The position numbers were made by a program, and so were the translations under genes. DNA of 64,000 nt, taken from assembly GCA_024401395.1 (NCBI GenBank), contig JAKSLD010000007.1:1-64000 (forward strand). The letters run 5' to 3'. Below the pieces are notes generated by a model that worked only from the letters and a program-made list of their open reading frames with translations, was not told where the DNA came from and did no database searches. How positions within the stretch are numbered: position 1 is the stretch's first letter; each line of letters begins with the position of its first letter. Source of the DNA: Bacteroidales bacterium (lineage in GTDB: Bacteria; Bacteroidota; Bacteroidia; Bacteroidales; Marinilabiliaceae). Of this stretch, positions 1 through 9,215 are shown piece by piece.

Positions 1-52
1 TACCGCTAAACTCGATGAGATGGAAACCCGCTGGCTCGAACTCCAGATATAA
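1..52 (+). CDS. C-terminal end of an ABC-F-like ATPase (partial)
   Basis: Only the last 16 codons are inside the window, ending in TAA at 50-52. They read TAKLDEMETRWLELQI. The charged, Leu-rich run with a closing 'RWLEL' resembles the C-terminal coiled coil that ends many Bacteroidales ABC-F (Uup-type) ribosome-associated ATPases. That assignment comes from remembered family endings and a very short piece, so it is tentative. The next gene starts 25 bp downstream on the same strand. Confidence 0.45.
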   Translation, partial: TAKLDEMETRWLELQI

Positions 53-57
53 TTGAA

Positions 58-78
58 GGAATTAGGAATTAGGAATTA
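58..78 (+). repeat. three tandem copies of a 7-bp GGAATTA unit
   Basis: GGAATTA occurs three times head to tail, and the last copy runs into the ATG of the Nudix gene. The same word returns as an inverted repeat at 25560-25598. The A/T-rich purine run could help initiate translation, since Bacteroidales ribosome-binding regions are often A-rich rather than canonical Shine-Dalgarno. Low-complexity repeats of this type are common in Bacteroidales intergenic DNA. Confidence 0.6.
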
Positions 79-584
79 TGCATTATTATCAATATTGCCC
101 TCACTGTGGCGCTAAGTCTTTTACCTTCCACGGCGCAGAACATTTTTCTTGCTCTGCCTGTGGTCACGAGTTGTTCCTCAATTCTGCCGCCGCTGTTGTG
201 GCTATAATATATAATGACAAGGGGGAGATAATGCTCGCTCGCCGTGCACGTGACCCTTGGAAGGGTACTCTCGATCTCCCTGGTGGCTTTGTCGACCCGG
301 GCGAGGGCTTCGAATTTGCTATGAAGCGCGAAATCAAGGAGGAACTGGACCGCGACTTGATAAGTATGAAGTACCTGACGTCTACTTTCAATACTTATCC
401 TTATAGTGGCCGCGATGTCTATACTACTGATGCCGTATTCGAATGTAAATTGGATAGCATTGATAATATTACTCCTTGCGATGACGTGGCTGAAATTATC
501 TGGATGCGCCCCGAGGATGTGGATACCTCTGTTATACCTTCCGAATCTATGCGCCGAATAATCGCTTTCCTTGCTAAAAAATAG
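78..584 (+). CDS. Nudix hydrolase with N-terminal zinc ribbon
   Basis: 168 aa. Residues 7-28 hold two CxxC knuckles (C7/C10 and C25/C28), a zinc ribbon like that of NudC-type and related NUDIX proteins. The Nudix domain covers about residues 36-165. Its box is G70-x5-E76-x7-R84-E85-I-x-E88-E89, so the metal-binding glutamates are intact, but the glycine expected two residues after E89 is D91. The family hydrolyses nucleoside diphosphates linked to another moiety; the substrate here cannot be read from sequence. It is probably cytoplasmic, as no signal peptide is seen. The GH105-like gene starts 36 bp downstream on the same strand. Confidence 0.88.
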   Translation: MHYYQYCPHCGAKSFTFHGAEHFSCSACGHELFLNSAAAVVAIIYNDKGEIMLARRARDPWKGTLDLPGGFVDPGEGFEFAMKREIKEELDRDLISMKYLTSTFNTYPYSGRDVYTTDAVFECKLDSIDNITPCDDVAEIIWMRPEDVDTSVIPSESMRRIIAFLAKK

Positions 585-592
585 TAACTTTA
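585..592 (+). promoter_or_regulatory. possible -7 box upstream of the GH105-like gene
   Basis: TAACTTTA directly follows the Nudix stop codon and lies 28 bp before the ATG at 621. It matches the Bacteroidales -7 consensus TAnnTTTG except for the last base. No clear -33 TTTG was seen at the usual distance, so this is only a candidate. Confidence 0.3.
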
Positions 593-620
593 CACCCATA
601 AGCACACTACAAGAATATAC

Positions 621-2018
621 ATGAATAGTCATTTTGCACATAAACTGAAAATCTCAGTAGCCATAGTGTCTGCATTCTTTGTAGGCGCTACGGTCCTTTA
701 TGCCCAGTCTGATAGGTCTCAACCTCTCTCTTGTCAGATGGTTGAGGCTCACGGCTTGCATAATTTCAAGCTTAATACTAGCTCCGAGGCTACTCTCGCT
801 ACTTCTCCTTGGGATTATGTCTCTGGCCTCATAGCTAATGCTGTCCTCCAGACTTGGCTGCAGTACCCTTGTCAGTTGTATTACTATGAGCAGGTTCGTG
901 ACTATGCCGATTTTTCTACTTCGCCTGATGGTGATGCTATAACTAAAATCAGGAAGGGTGAGCGTGTAAATGCTTTGGGCGAGAGTAATATCGACGACCT
1001 CGCTGCTGGTAAAATATATTTCGAACTGTATCGCCGTGAGGTCTCTCTGGGTAATTTCTCTAGTGCAGAGCGCTATCGTAACGCTGCTACCTTGATTCGT
1101 AATACTCTCACCCAGCACCATTCTCGAATACCTGCAGGTATCGAGGGCGCAGGTGGTTTCTATCATAAGGCTAAGTATCCTTGCCAGATGTGGCTGGATG
1201 GCCTTTATATGGGTCCCGCTGTCTATGCTCAGTGGCAGCACTATTTTGGCTTGTCTGAGGGCACCGACGCTAATATGTCGGCTTGGAGTGATATCGCTAA
1301 TCAGTTTATTATCCTCCATAATCATACTTATGATGCTGAAAAACAGCTTAACTATCATGGTTGGGCTGCTGTCCCTACTTCCGACGATGCTTTCTGGGCT
1401 CGTAAGGATGGCCCTCATAAGGGTTGTAGCCCTGAGTTCTGGGGACGTGGAATGGGATGGTACTTTGGCGCATTGGTAGATATCCTTGAGTATATGCCAA
1501 AGGAGCATAAGGACTATAAGACTCTAGTAGCTAATCTTAATGCCGTTGCAGCAGGTCTGGCTCGCTGGCAGGATAAGAAGTCTGGACTTTGGTACCAGCT
1601 CCTCCAATATAATGATAGGGTAAAGGGTGATGGCAAGGGCGATGTTGTGGATGGTAATACTTATAATATAGGTACAACTGCCAACTACCTCGAGTCGTCT
1701 GCTTCTTGTATGTATACTTATGCTTTCTATAAGGCTATCCGCTTGGGTCTCATCCCTGAATCTTACCTTGCCGTGGCTGATAAGGCTTTCAACGGCATCC
1801 AGAAGTATTTTATCTTCTATGACGAGAAGGGCGATATCGGAATAAAGAATGTCTGCGCTTCAGCTGGCCTCGGTCCAAGTGATGATAAATCGCGAACGGG
1901 AACAGTAAATTATTATCTTTGTGGCAAGGATACGAAGATTACCCAGAACGAGGGTAAGGCTATCGGTACTTTTATCCTGGCTGCTCTTGAATACGAAAAA
2001 AGAACAAATAACAAATAA
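621..2018 (+). CDS. GH105-like glycoside hydrolase (unsaturated rhamnogalacturonyl hydrolase type), secreted
   Basis: 465 aa with a signal peptide (hydrophobic residues about 11-27, cleavage probably after 'LYAQ'). The body looks like the (alpha/alpha)6 barrel of GH105/GH88 enzymes. Family hallmarks include 'MWLDGLYMGPAVYAQW' around residue 190, with the Asp expected to act in hydration of the unsaturated uronyl residue, and the Trp/Gly-rich 'EFWGRGMGWYFGALVD' near residue 278. GH105 enzymes remove the unsaturated uronic acid left on pectin fragments after lyase cleavage. The gene precedes fumarase by 15 bp and may be read through with it, although the functions are unrelated. No pectin lyase is nearby. 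Confidence 0.8.
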   Translation: MNSHFAHKLKISVAIVSAFFVGATVLYAQSDRSQPLSCQMVEAHGLHNFKLNTSSEATLATSPWDYVSGLIANAVLQTWLQYPCQLYYYEQVRDYADFSTSPDGDAITKIRKGERVNALGESNIDDLAAGKIYFELYRREVSLGNFSSAERYRNAATLIRNTLTQHHSRIPAGIEGAGGFYHKAKYPCQMWLDGLYMGPAVYAQWQHYFGLSEGTDANMSAWSDIANQFIILHNHTYDAEKQLNYHGWAAVPTSDDAFWARKDGPHKGCSPEFWGRGMGWYFGALVDILEYMPKEHKDYKTLVANLNAVAAGLARWQDKKSGLWYQLLQYNDRVKGDGKGDVVDGNTYNIGTTANYLESSASCMYTYAFYKAIRLGLIPESYLAVADKAFNGIQKYFIFYDEKGDIGIKNVCASAGLGPSDDKSRTGTVNYYLCGKDTKITQNEGKAIGTFILAALEYEKRTNNK

Positions 2019-2033
2019 CACAAAACATAAAAT

Positions 2034-3638
2034 ATGGCTGATTTCAAATACCAGAAGACCTTTCAGGTTTTGAAGGATGACACTGAATATGAGTGCATCT
2101 CTAAGGATTATGTCTCTACTATCGAGGTAGAGGGTCGTAAAATCCTCAAGGTAGATCCTAAGGGTCTCGAGTTCCTTTCTAAAAGAGCTTTCTCTGACGT
2201 TTCTTTCTATCTGCGTCCTGCTCACTTGCAGAAACTTCGTAACATCCTCGAGGATCCTGAGGCTTCTGATAACGACCGCTTCGTAGCTCACACTATGTTG
2301 ATGAACCAGGTCGTAGCTGCTGAGGGTCAGCTCCCTACTTGCCAGGATACTGGTACAGCTATCATCATCGGTCACAAGGGCGAGTGCGTATGGACTGGCG
2401 CTAACGATGAGGAGCACCTCTGGAAGGGTATCTGGGAGACTTATCAGGAGCGTAACCTCCGCTACTCTCAGGTTGTTCCTTTCAATATGCTCGACGAGAA
2501 GAACTCTGGCAACAACCTCCCAGCTCAGACTGATATCTACACTGAGGAGGGTAACGAGTATGAGTTCCTCTTCATCACTAAGGGTGGTGGTTCAGCAAAT
2601 AAGACTTATTTCTTCCCTATGACTAAGGCTCTCCTCACTGAGGAGGCTCTCACTAAGTTCCTCACAGAGAAGGTTAAGAGCCTCGGTACTGCTGCTTGTC
2701 CTCCTTATCACTTGGCTATCGTTATCGGTGGTACTTCTCCTGAGACTAATATGGCTACTGTAAAGAAGGCTTCTGCTGGTTACTACGATAACCTCCCTAC
2801 TTCTGGTAACGAGGGTGGTCAGGCTTTCCGCGACCTCGAGTGGGAACAGAAGGTTCTCGAAATCTGTCAGAAGAGCAATATCGGCGCTCAGTTCGGTGGT
2901 AAGTATTTCGTTCACGATGTACGCGTTATCCGCCTCAGCCGTCACGCCGCTTCTTGCCCTGTTTCTATCGGCGTAAGCTGCTCGGCCGACCGTAACATCA
3001 AGGCTAAGATTACTCCAGAGGGTATCTTCCTCGAGAAACTCGAGAAGAATCCTGCTCGCTTCTTGCCAGCTCAGGCTCCTAACATGGCTCCTCCTGTAGA
3101 ACTCGATATCGACCGCCCTATGGATGAGGTTCGCGCAGAACTTACTAAGTATCCTATCAAGACTCGTTTCTCTCTCAAGGGTACTCTTATCGTAGCTCGC
3201 GATATCGCTCACGCTCGTATCAACCAGATGCTCAACGAGGGTAAGCCAATGCCTGAGTATTTCAAGAATCACCCTGTATACTATGCTGGCCCTGCTAAGA
3301 CTCCAGCTGGTATGCCTTCAGGCTCATTCGGCCCAACAACTGCTGGCCGTATGGACCCATACGTAGACCGCTTCCAGAAGGCTGGCGGTTCAATGATCAT
3401 GGTTGCTAAGGGTAACCGTTCTCAGGATGTCACAGACGCTTGTAAGGCTAATGGCGGTTTCTACCTCGGCTCTATCGGTGGCCCAGCAGCTATCCTCGCT
3501 AAGAATTCTATCAAGTCTATCAAGGTGGTGGATTTCGAGGAACTCGGTATGGAGGCTGTTCGCGAAATTAAGGTGGAGAACTTCCCTGCATTCCTTCTCG
3601 TGGATGATAAGGGCAACGATTTCTTCAAGCAACTCTAA
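2034..3638 (+). CDS. fum: fumarate hydratase, class I (4Fe-4S)
   Basis: 534 aa, full length for the single-chain class I enzyme. Class I fumarases interconvert fumarate and malate with an oxygen-labile 4Fe-4S cluster. The probable ligands are C103 ('LPTCQDTGT'), C222 ('AACPPYH') and C316 ('GVSCSADR'), with spacing like E. coli FumA. The C-terminal beta domain has '[16 protein letters not shown]' and 'GGPAAILA'. In Bacteroidales this step belongs to the reductive branch (malate to fumarate to succinate), which fits the Na+-NQR and methylmalonyl-CoA decarboxylase operons in this window. Codon use is strongly biased (CTC, GCT, AAG), like a highly expressed gene. A strong terminator follows. Confidence 0.96.
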   Translation: MADFKYQKTFQVLKDDTEYECISKDYVSTIEVEGRKILKVDPKGLEFLSKRAFSDVSFYLRPAHLQKLRNILEDPEASDNDRFVAHTMLMNQVVAAEGQLPTCQDTGTAIIIGHKGECVWTGANDEEHLWKGIWETYQERNLRYSQVVPFNMLDEKNSGNNLPAQTDIYTEEGNEYEFLFITKGGGSANKTYFFPMTKALLTEEALTKFLTEKVKSLGTAACPPYHLAIVIGGTSPETNMATVKKASAGYYDNLPTSGNEGGQAFRDLEWEQKVLEICQKSNIGAQFGGKYFVHDVRVIRLSRHAASCPVSIGVSCSADRNIKAKITPEGIFLEKLEKNPARFLPAQAPNMAPPVELDIDRPMDEVRAELTKYPIKTRFSLKGTLIVARDIAHARINQMLNEGKPMPEYFKNHPVYYAGPAKTPAGMPSGSFGPTTAGRMDPYVDRFQKAGGSMIMVAKGNRSQDVTDACKANGGFYLGSIGGPAAILAKNSIKSIKVVDFEELGMEAVREIKVENFPAFLLVDDKGNDFFKQL

Positions 3639-3668
3639 TTTCGGATACATTTTTTTCAAGAATATCCC

Positions 3669-3700
3669 GAGGGTGTACAGAAATGTACACCCTCTTTTTT
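3669..3700 (+). terminator. intrinsic terminator of the fumarase transcript
   Basis: Perfect 10-bp stem GAGGGTGTAC / GTACACCCTC (3669-3678 and 3685-3694) with loop AGAAAT, followed directly by six Ts. It lies 30 bp after the fumarase stop codon. Confidence 0.9.
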
Positions 3701-3742
3701 GTCCCTTTTTTGTCTTTTTGGGGTCTTTTTTCGCCTATTTTA

Positions 3743-3778
3743 TGCAGTTCGTCAAAAATTATTGCAGTTCGTCAAAAA
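3743..3778. repeat. two 16-bp direct repeats
   Basis: TGCAGTTCGTCAAAAA occurs at 3743-3758 and again at 3763-3778, with starts 20 bp apart (about two helical turns). It lies between the fumarase terminator and the 27-bp repeats. This could be a pair of protein-binding sites or a remnant repeat; no gene starts nearby on either strand. Confidence 0.7.
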
Positions 3779-3900
3779 GTTTATTGTCTTATGTCCAAAA
3801 CATATTATCATTGCATCAACAAAAAAATAGAACTACTAGACAAACGTTTCAACTACTAAACTGCTAGATGACCAACTACTAAACTAAGAATAACTGCTAC

Positions 3901-3981
3901 ACTACTTGTAGAATTTTGACATGCTAAACTACTTATAGAATTTTGACATACTAAACTACTTGGAGAATTTTGACAGACTGA
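3901..3981. repeat. 27-bp tandem repeat, three copies
   Basis: Three adjoining 27-bp units at 3901-3927, 3928-3954 and 3955-3981, each beginning ACTACTT and containing GAATTTTGACA, differ at a few bases. The flanks (3830-4050) carry more scattered CTACTA words at irregular spacing. The whole stretch 3701-4115 has no convincing ORF. There are no spacers and no cas genes, so it is not a CRISPR array. Confidence 0.85.
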
Positions 3982-4115
3982 ACTACTAGAATTATCAATC
4001 TATGGAAGCCGCAACTACTATGGCTGACAACATGAATATATAAACTACTAAACTCATCGACATTGACAACTTTGGTTACTAGAATAGTTAGATAAGTTTT
4101 TGAATTTGTTCCCAA

Positions 4116-4145
4116 AAGGCTAGGACGTTAGTTCTGGCCTTTTTT
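4116..4145 (+). terminator. second hairpin-plus-T-tract, not next to a gene end
   Basis: Stem AAGGCTAGGA (4116-4125) pairs with TTCTGGCCTT (4132-4141) using two G-U pairs, followed by a T run to 4145. It reads as a + strand terminator 478 bp beyond the fumarase stop, with no + strand gene between. It could end an unannotated RNA made from the repeat region. Confidence 0.6.
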
Positions 4146-4240
4146 GTTTTCCCCGCAATAGCACCTCCCAATCTACCATCCTGCAAATCCCGCTCCGTCC
4201 CAATCCCAATTCTTCTATACTCCCATCCTTCCAAAATAGT

Positions 4241-4294
4241 AAAATTTACGATGAACAAGGGTTTTCCTCGAGTGTAGCCTTATACTTCTCCTGT
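4241..4294 (+). repeat. 11-bp-phased intergenic element, copy 1
   Basis: The 21-bp head at 4241-4261 is a full match to the AATTTACGATGAACAAGGG consensus. The tail read in 11-bp steps gives TTTTCCTCGAG, TGTAGCCTTAT, ACTTCTCCTGT; the match to other tails is moderate here. It lies in the convergent gap between fumarase and the module A receptor. 4146-4240 shows nothing else. Confidence 0.7.
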
Positions 4295-4359
4295 ACTATT
4301 GTATTCCCTTACTCTTATTCTTTGGCTCTCTCAGACCATTCAACGATATTCCTCTCTCT

Positions 4360-6606
4360 CTATCTAAACCTAAACGTATACGTCAGCGAAGGCACCCACC
4401 TATACATATACATCATATACCCTCTGACATCTGACATATCATAACTATACCCCTTCACAAATACAGAAAACGCATTCTTTCGTCCGTAGCAGTTATACAC
4501 CGAAAATGTAAGACTGGAACGCCAACGTTTCTTCTCGCTGGATTTGAAATGATGGCATACAGAAGCATCCAGTCGATGGAAATCCGGCATTATATAGCCG
4601 TTGCGTTCAGTGTAAATTGCCAGACAAACACCATCATAGTTAAATGTAGTATATGGCAATGTCGCACGCCCGCCTGTATGGTATTTGAATCCCAATGAAA
4701 ACTCGTCTTGCTTGTACTTCAGCGTCCCATTCACAGATAGATTGTGCCTCTGATCGTATGCCGCATAGTACCAGTTGCCCTTGTTTATCTCGTCTGATTG
4801 ACGCTCCGACATTGATAACGTATAGCTTGCCTGTACGTTCATAAAGCGATTCTCATACTTTATCATTGTCTCAAGGCCACACGCTCTGCCCTTGCCCTCC
4901 TTGACCTCAAGGTCCACATCTTCATTCATGTTCAAGTCGGCATTGTCTCGATAATCCACCGTATGGTGCATAGCCTTGTAGTAAACTTCACCGTATATCT
5001 CCATGTTTATCTTTCTCAGGGCTCCGTGATAGCCAAGCGAAACTGCATCGGATGTCTGAGGCTTCACTAGTCCGCTTATAGGCATCCATATATCAGTAGG
5101 CATACCTACAGCCGAATTGGTAAGCATGTGGTCATACTGCACGGTACGCGCGTATGACGCTTTCAATGCCGCATCGGATAACAGCTTATATGAAACTGAC
5201 AATCTAGGCTCAAACTGGTAGTATGTACTGCCGTTTTTCGCCATCGACATTCTGAATCCCGCACTTGCATTGACTCTCTCGCCTATTCTGAATTCGTCAT
5301 TCATATACACCGCCCCAGTAACCATGCTTTTCTTTTTCAGATGGTGAGGCTCCATGACAGATTTGTCGTTGAGCGGGTCTATCTGACCTGGATTGTATCT
5401 GTGCCCTTCAACATGTAGACCATAGAATAATCGGGAATTGCCGACATAATTGTCTGCATCCGCTTTCACCGTTATTTCAGACAGACCTGCCTTCCACTCA
5501 AAATCACGTACGTCCATCTCTTGCTGCTGCATATACTCATATTTGGACGCAGTAGCTGTGTAATTGACAAAAAGCGACTCCGTGTAGATGTGATTCCATC
5601 TGAGCGTGGCTGTCTTATTGCCCCACTCTTGGTTGTTGTCTTGCGAAAGTATGGAGCACTTGAATCTGTCATAACTGTTGTATGCCGAGGCAAAGAGTCG
5701 GTCTTTCTCAGACAATCGCCAGTTCGTCTTCACACAGAAGTCATAGAATTTCACTATGTCACTATCCCTTAATGTTTTATAGTCTACATTTTTGGCTATT
5801 TCATTTATCAAGTAGCTGTCTCCATACCTGCCGGCTATCATCATCGATCCCGTTTCTTTCACAATAGGCGTCTCTACCGAAAGTCGCGACACCATATTGC
5901 CTATACTGCCGTTCATCTCAAAATTCTGATTGTTGCCTTCCTTCATCCTCATATCTACTACGGCAGAGAGCTTGCCGCCATACTTCGGTGAGTAGCCGCT
6001 CTTGTAAAACTCAACATTGGCAATGGCATCCGGATTAAAAGCAGTGAACAGCCCCATGGCGTGCGATGGGTTATATACTGTAGCCTCGTCCAGCAATATC
6101 ATATTCTGGTCGTGCGAACTGCCTCTCACCGACAGATTCACACTTCCGTCCGCAGCCGATGTCACTCCAGGCAGATTCTGTAGTGTCTTTATGGCATCAG
6201 CCTCTCCGAATATGGTTATGTTGTTCTTTATGTCTTTTGCACTGACATTGTGCCTGCTCATGCGTGCCATCGTCACTTCTGTCCTGTACATGCTCTTGGC
6301 ACTGACCGTCACCTCTTCTATGTCTGTATGCAGGGGCTTTAGGCTGATGTCTAATCTCCCTTCGTTCGCTTCTCTCGCATGGCGCTTGAATGTCTCATAG
6401 CCGTGCGCACTGAAACTGATGCTGTCTCCTTTCGCCTCAATGGAATAATATCCGTAGGCATTTGTCATCTCATATTTATTGCCACTTGCCACTACCGCGT
6501 TCGGTATATTCTCTCCGTTGTCTGCCCCGCTTACGTAGCCGTATATAGTCTGTGCTTCTGCCGATGCACACATTAGCAGAACCATGATTATTATCCAAAA
6601 TCTCAT
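4360..6606 (-). CDS. TonB-dependent outer-membrane receptor (module A)
   Basis: 748 aa. Signal peptide (about 1-19, ending 'ASAEAQ'), then a carboxypeptidase-regulatory-like beta-sandwich (about 20-95), a plug domain (about 110-215, with 'NLSVRGSSHDQNMILLDEA'), then a beta-barrel running to the C-terminal Phe-Arg. It is shorter than SusC-class receptors and has no STN domain. It probably imports a small ligand using TonB energy; the ligand is unknown. It is the last gene of a - strand operon 11 bp after a DUF4249 lipoprotein gene, and receptors of this type often pair with DUF4249 proteins. Its paralogue at 14365-16658 is frameshifted. The region just after the stop (4295-4359) has no clear terminator. 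Confidence 0.9.
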   Translation of the reverse strand: MRFWIIIMVLLMCASAEAQTIYGYVSGADNGENIPNAVVASGNKYEMTNAYGYYSIEAKGDSISFSAHGYETFKRHAREANEGRLDISLKPLHTDIEEVTVSAKSMYRTEVTMARMSRHNVSAKDIKNNITIFGEADAIKTLQNLPGVTSAADGSVNLSVRGSSHDQNMILLDEATVYNPSHAMGLFTAFNPDAIANVEFYKSGYSPKYGGKLSAVVDMRMKEGNNQNFEMNGSIGNMVSRLSVETPIVKETGSMMIAGRYGDSYLINEIAKNVDYKTLRDSDIVKFYDFCVKTNWRLSEKDRLFASAYNSYDRFKCSILSQDNNQEWGNKTATLRWNHIYTESLFVNYTATASKYEYMQQQEMDVRDFEWKAGLSEITVKADADNYVGNSRLFYGLHVEGHRYNPGQIDPLNDKSVMEPHHLKKKSMVTGAVYMNDEFRIGERVNASAGFRMSMAKNGSTYYQFEPRLSVSYKLLSDAALKASYARTVQYDHMLTNSAVGMPTDIWMPISGLVKPQTSDAVSLGYHGALRKINMEIYGEVYYKAMHHTVDYRDNADLNMNEDVDLEVKEGKGRACGLETMIKYENRFMNVQASYTLSMSERQSDEINKGNWYYAAYDQRHNLSVNGTLKYKQDEFSLGFKYHTGGRATLPYTTFNYDGVCLAIYTERNGYIMPDFHRLDASVCHHFKSSEKKRWRSSLTFSVYNCYGRKNAFSVFVKGYSYDMSDVRGYMMYMYRWVPSLTYTFRFR

Positions 6607-6617
6607 TTCTGTACTTA

Positions 6618-7499
6618 TTAAAATGGTACGGTGCCGTGGAACACATTCAACGACGCTACTATGAACAGTCCCTGAACATACTCCCCACTGATATTAGTCA
6701 CAGGGGTAGTCGGTGCAGGCTTGTAGACGCCGCCATCGCTGGTCATCTGGTCTTTTATTACTTTAAAATAGTCATATACGCACTTGTTTACGGTGTAGAG
6801 CTCATAGTAGTAGTCCTCACCGAACCAGGTTCCTGAGTAAACCAAATAGTCAGCCCCTATGCCGAGTGAGATTTTCACCCCATCCATATCTCCGAGCAGT
6901 CCTTCATCTGTAAGTGCATTTACATACAGGAACCTATTTACATTGCTCCTCCTGATCCAATACAAACCGTTGGTGAATAGATAATAGTTGTCTACCTCTG
7001 GCTGACTGTCCCTGAAATATAGTATAGGCGACCATACTTCGGCTTCCTTTGCTTGATGGGGATAGAACTCAATATGGTCTATAATCGGTGGTTGAGGCAT
7101 TGTCTCTGTGGATACGAATATACGATCGTTTACCGTGACTGTCAGTGTGTATGTCCTGCCTGGTTCAAACTGATGTCCTTCCAGTTCAAATTCTCTACCC
7201 ATACCCACACGTATTAATGCATCATCCACTTCATGAAACTCTCCACACCAGCCTAGATCGTCTTCTATCTTCACAGTAACGTTTCCTATGGCATCCCAAT
7301 TTTCTGCGTGGTATACGTCAATATCCATGTCCCTGCCTCTTCGTACGAAAACAGTCTGCACATCTCTATTGTCTGTCACCACGGCATCTATGACGATATA
7401 GTCCCCCGCATTCCCATACTCTATATCTATCTCTTCAACACAGCTCGACATAGAGAGGATGGTAAACAAAATGATGCCTACTATGCTAGTTATTTTCAT
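6618..7499 (-). CDS. DUF4249 lipoprotein (module A)
   Basis: 293 aa. Lipobox 'ILSMSSC' near residue 20, followed by VEEID; acidic residues just after the lipidated cysteine match the Bacteroidota surface-export signal, so surface exposure is likely. The body is beta-rich and has DUF4249 features: an early 'IVIDAVVTD' strand, 'GRTYTLTV', 'PIIDHIEF', and late 'DGGVYKPAPTTPVTNISG'. It probably acts with the adjacent receptor as a surface partner, by analogy with SusD/SusC; this is inference. Its ATG lies inside the preceding gene (14-bp overlap), indicating translational coupling. Paralogue: 16655-17602. Confidence 0.85.
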   Translation of the reverse strand: MKITSIVGIILFTILSMSSCVEEIDIEYGNAGDYIVIDAVVTDNRDVQTVFVRRGRDMDIDVYHAENWDAIGNVTVKIEDDLGWCGEFHEVDDALIRVGMGREFELEGHQFEPGRTYTLTVTVNDRIFVSTETMPQPPIIDHIEFYPHQAKEAEVWSPILYFRDSQPEVDNYYLFTNGLYWIRRSNVNRFLYVNALTDEGLLGDMDGVKISLGIGADYLVYSGTWFGEDYYYELYTVNKCVYDYFKVIKDQMTSDGGVYKPAPTTPVTNISGEYVQGLFIVASLNVFHGTVPF

Positions 7500-8403
7500 C
7501 TATTGCTTCTTTGATTTTCTGTTCTACGTATTCAATATCGTTTGGCTTGCGTATTTTGCGGCCATTCAATATTACAGTAGGTGTCTGTCTGATTCCTTGT
7601 CTTGATAAATATTCATTATTCCCTGATATTGCTGTCAGAGTCTCTTTTGATGCGTAATCATTGACGAATTGCTCCATATCAAGGTTCAGCCCTGCCGCAA
7701 TTCTCATGACTTGTGATGAGTCGGCATCGCGATTTAATGACATCAATGTGTCACTCATCTCCCAGAACTTGTCCTGCATTGATGCTGCTATAGCTGCTCG
7801 GGCTTCTGGCGTGACCCTTGAAGAGTAGTTCGAATGGACAAACTTCACATCCTTGCCATAATGATCCAGCAATTTCTTGTATTCTTTGTGCATATAATTG
7901 CACATCCCACACTCATAATCAGATAGCTCTATAAATACAATACGCGAATCAAGGTTGCCTCGCGAATGGAATATGGCAGAATCAATGTTTACCTTTGGCG
8001 CTATAGGTTCTTTGAGCGCTATTGATACACCATATCTCTCATAAAGGCTGTCAATCAGACTGTTCATTTTCTGCTCGTCTATAGTGCCGTCTTCTGTATC
8101 ACTATATCTCGCCGTTAATTGTGCCACTGAAATCCCTTCTTCATCGGCCGCTTTTTTTAGAAGTATCATACCTAGATATTCCCTTGTAGCCTCAACTCTG
8201 GCATCATATATCTCACACAGATGACTGTATAGCTCTTCTTCTATTATTTTGTCTATGGTGTTCGTGCTGATTATCTCTTCGCCTATCACAGCCGCCTTTT
8301 TTCTGTCGTTCTTTGACGTGCAGGAAACTGGCAGAGATGTCATTACTGCTAAGGTTATAAGTAGTAAGGAATACGCCGCAGGGACTTTAGCTTTATGTTT
8401 CAT
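7486..8403 (-). CDS. DsbA-like thioredoxin-fold lipoprotein
   Basis: 305 aa from the ATG at 8403, chosen because it forms a 4-bp ATGA overlap with the preceding stop; an in-frame ATG at 8421 would add six residues. Lipobox 'TSLPVSC' is followed by TSKND, without an acidic run, so it is probably retained facing the periplasm. Residues about 60-135 look helical, like the N-terminal part of some thiol-disulfide lipoproteins. The thioredoxin fold follows, with active site C165-G-M-C168 and a cis-proline at 275 ('RQTPTVILNG'). It probably makes or shuffles disulfides in the envelope. Module B lacks an equivalent. The client could be another operon product, but this is not shown. Confidence 0.85.
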   Translation of the reverse strand: MKHKAKVPAAYSLLLITLAVMTSLPVSCTSKNDRKKAAVIGEEIISTNTIDKIIEEELYSHLCEIYDARVEATREYLGMILLKKAADEEGISVAQLTARYSDTEDGTIDEQKMNSLIDSLYERYGVSIALKEPIAPKVNIDSAIFHSRGNLDSRIVFIELSDYECGMCNYMHKEYKKLLDHYGKDVKFVHSNYSSRVTPEARAAIAASMQDKFWEMSDTLMSLNRDADSSQVMRIAAGLNLDMEQFVNDYASKETLTAISGNNEYLSRQGIRQTPTVILNGRKIRKPNDIEYVEQKIKEAIDENN

Positions 8404-9209
8404 AAACTTTCTAAATTGCAATAGATAGCATGTCTTCCTCCAGAATACAACATGAAAGTCTTGCTGCTTGTTATTACTATAGGCGTTGTTGTTACTGTTC
8501 CATCGCTGTAAGACAACACCAGCTTATCTACCTCTCCGCTTTCAACTTTAAATGTTCCTTTGTGTTCAGTTCTAATTGATCCTACTTCCCCACTTCTTTT
8601 CCGTTTCTCCGTGAACTTGCCATTTGATTTAAAGTCAAACACCGACTCTACACCTAACAACATTCCTATGTACTTCCCCTTCAGCTCTTTTGAAGACCAC
8701 ACTCTCTGTGCAGGTACCTTTATCTCTTGTCCTCTAAGCTCTGGATTATAATTGTATACTATGGAATCGGACCTTATTTCCTCGGCATAGTATAATGCAT
8801 ATCCTTGTTTCCCCTGAATCAGTGTGTCACTGTAGAAAACATATTCGTTAACGTAATAGTTCTCTTTAGCTAATGTCCAACTCTCTTTTTTGTTGTCAAT
8901 TGTTATGTCAAAATGGCAACGGTCTTCTGTCGTGTATGTGAAATTCTTGTATTGAAAATTATCATTTGTAAATGAGGAATAGACACAGCCTGTTCCATCA
9001 TTCTTGAATAGCAGATAATGACTCGAATATAAATCAGCGCAAAGCTCTATAACTCTGTCTAAAGAAAGACCAATATGTTTGTTAGGCTCTAATTTCCATA
9101 AAGAATTGACATCCTCCATCGGAACGTCAAACACTTTTTCTGGCTCATCCTCTTCTTTACATGCGCATAGCGCAAATACGCAAATAAATGATATGACAAT
9201 GTTTTTCAT
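8400..9209 (-). CDS. lipoprotein of unknown function (module A)
   Basis: 269 aa. Lipobox 'VFALCAC' near residue 17, then KEEDEPE, a good surface-export signal. The rest is rich in beta-strand-like Tyr/Phe/Thr segments. The pattern 'LWKL...LLFKNDGTG' and 'LKGKYIGMLLG...FDFKSNGKFTEK' suggests two lipocalin-like barrels or repeats, but I do not recognise a named family. It is the first full-length gene of the module A operon, after a 19-codon ORF. It may present or bind the ligand of the receptor operon. Confidence 0.7.
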   Translation of the reverse strand: MKNIVISFICVFALCACKEEDEPEKVFDVPMEDVNSLWKLEPNKHIGLSLDRVIELCADLYSSHYLLFKNDGTGCVYSSFTNDNFQYKNFTYTTEDRCHFDITIDNKKESWTLAKENYYVNEYVFYSDTLIQGKQGYALYYAEEIRSDSIVYNYNPELRGQEIKVPAQRVWSSKELKGKYIGMLLGVESVFDFKSNGKFTEKRKRSGEVGSIRTEHKGTFKVESGEVDKLVLSYSDGTVTTTPIVITSSKTFMLYSGGRHAIYCNLESL

Positions 9210-9215
9210 ATAGTA

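Noticed and set aside
3901-3981. CRISPR-like regular repeats
   Set aside because: Units are adjacent without spacers, only three copies, and there are no cas genes.
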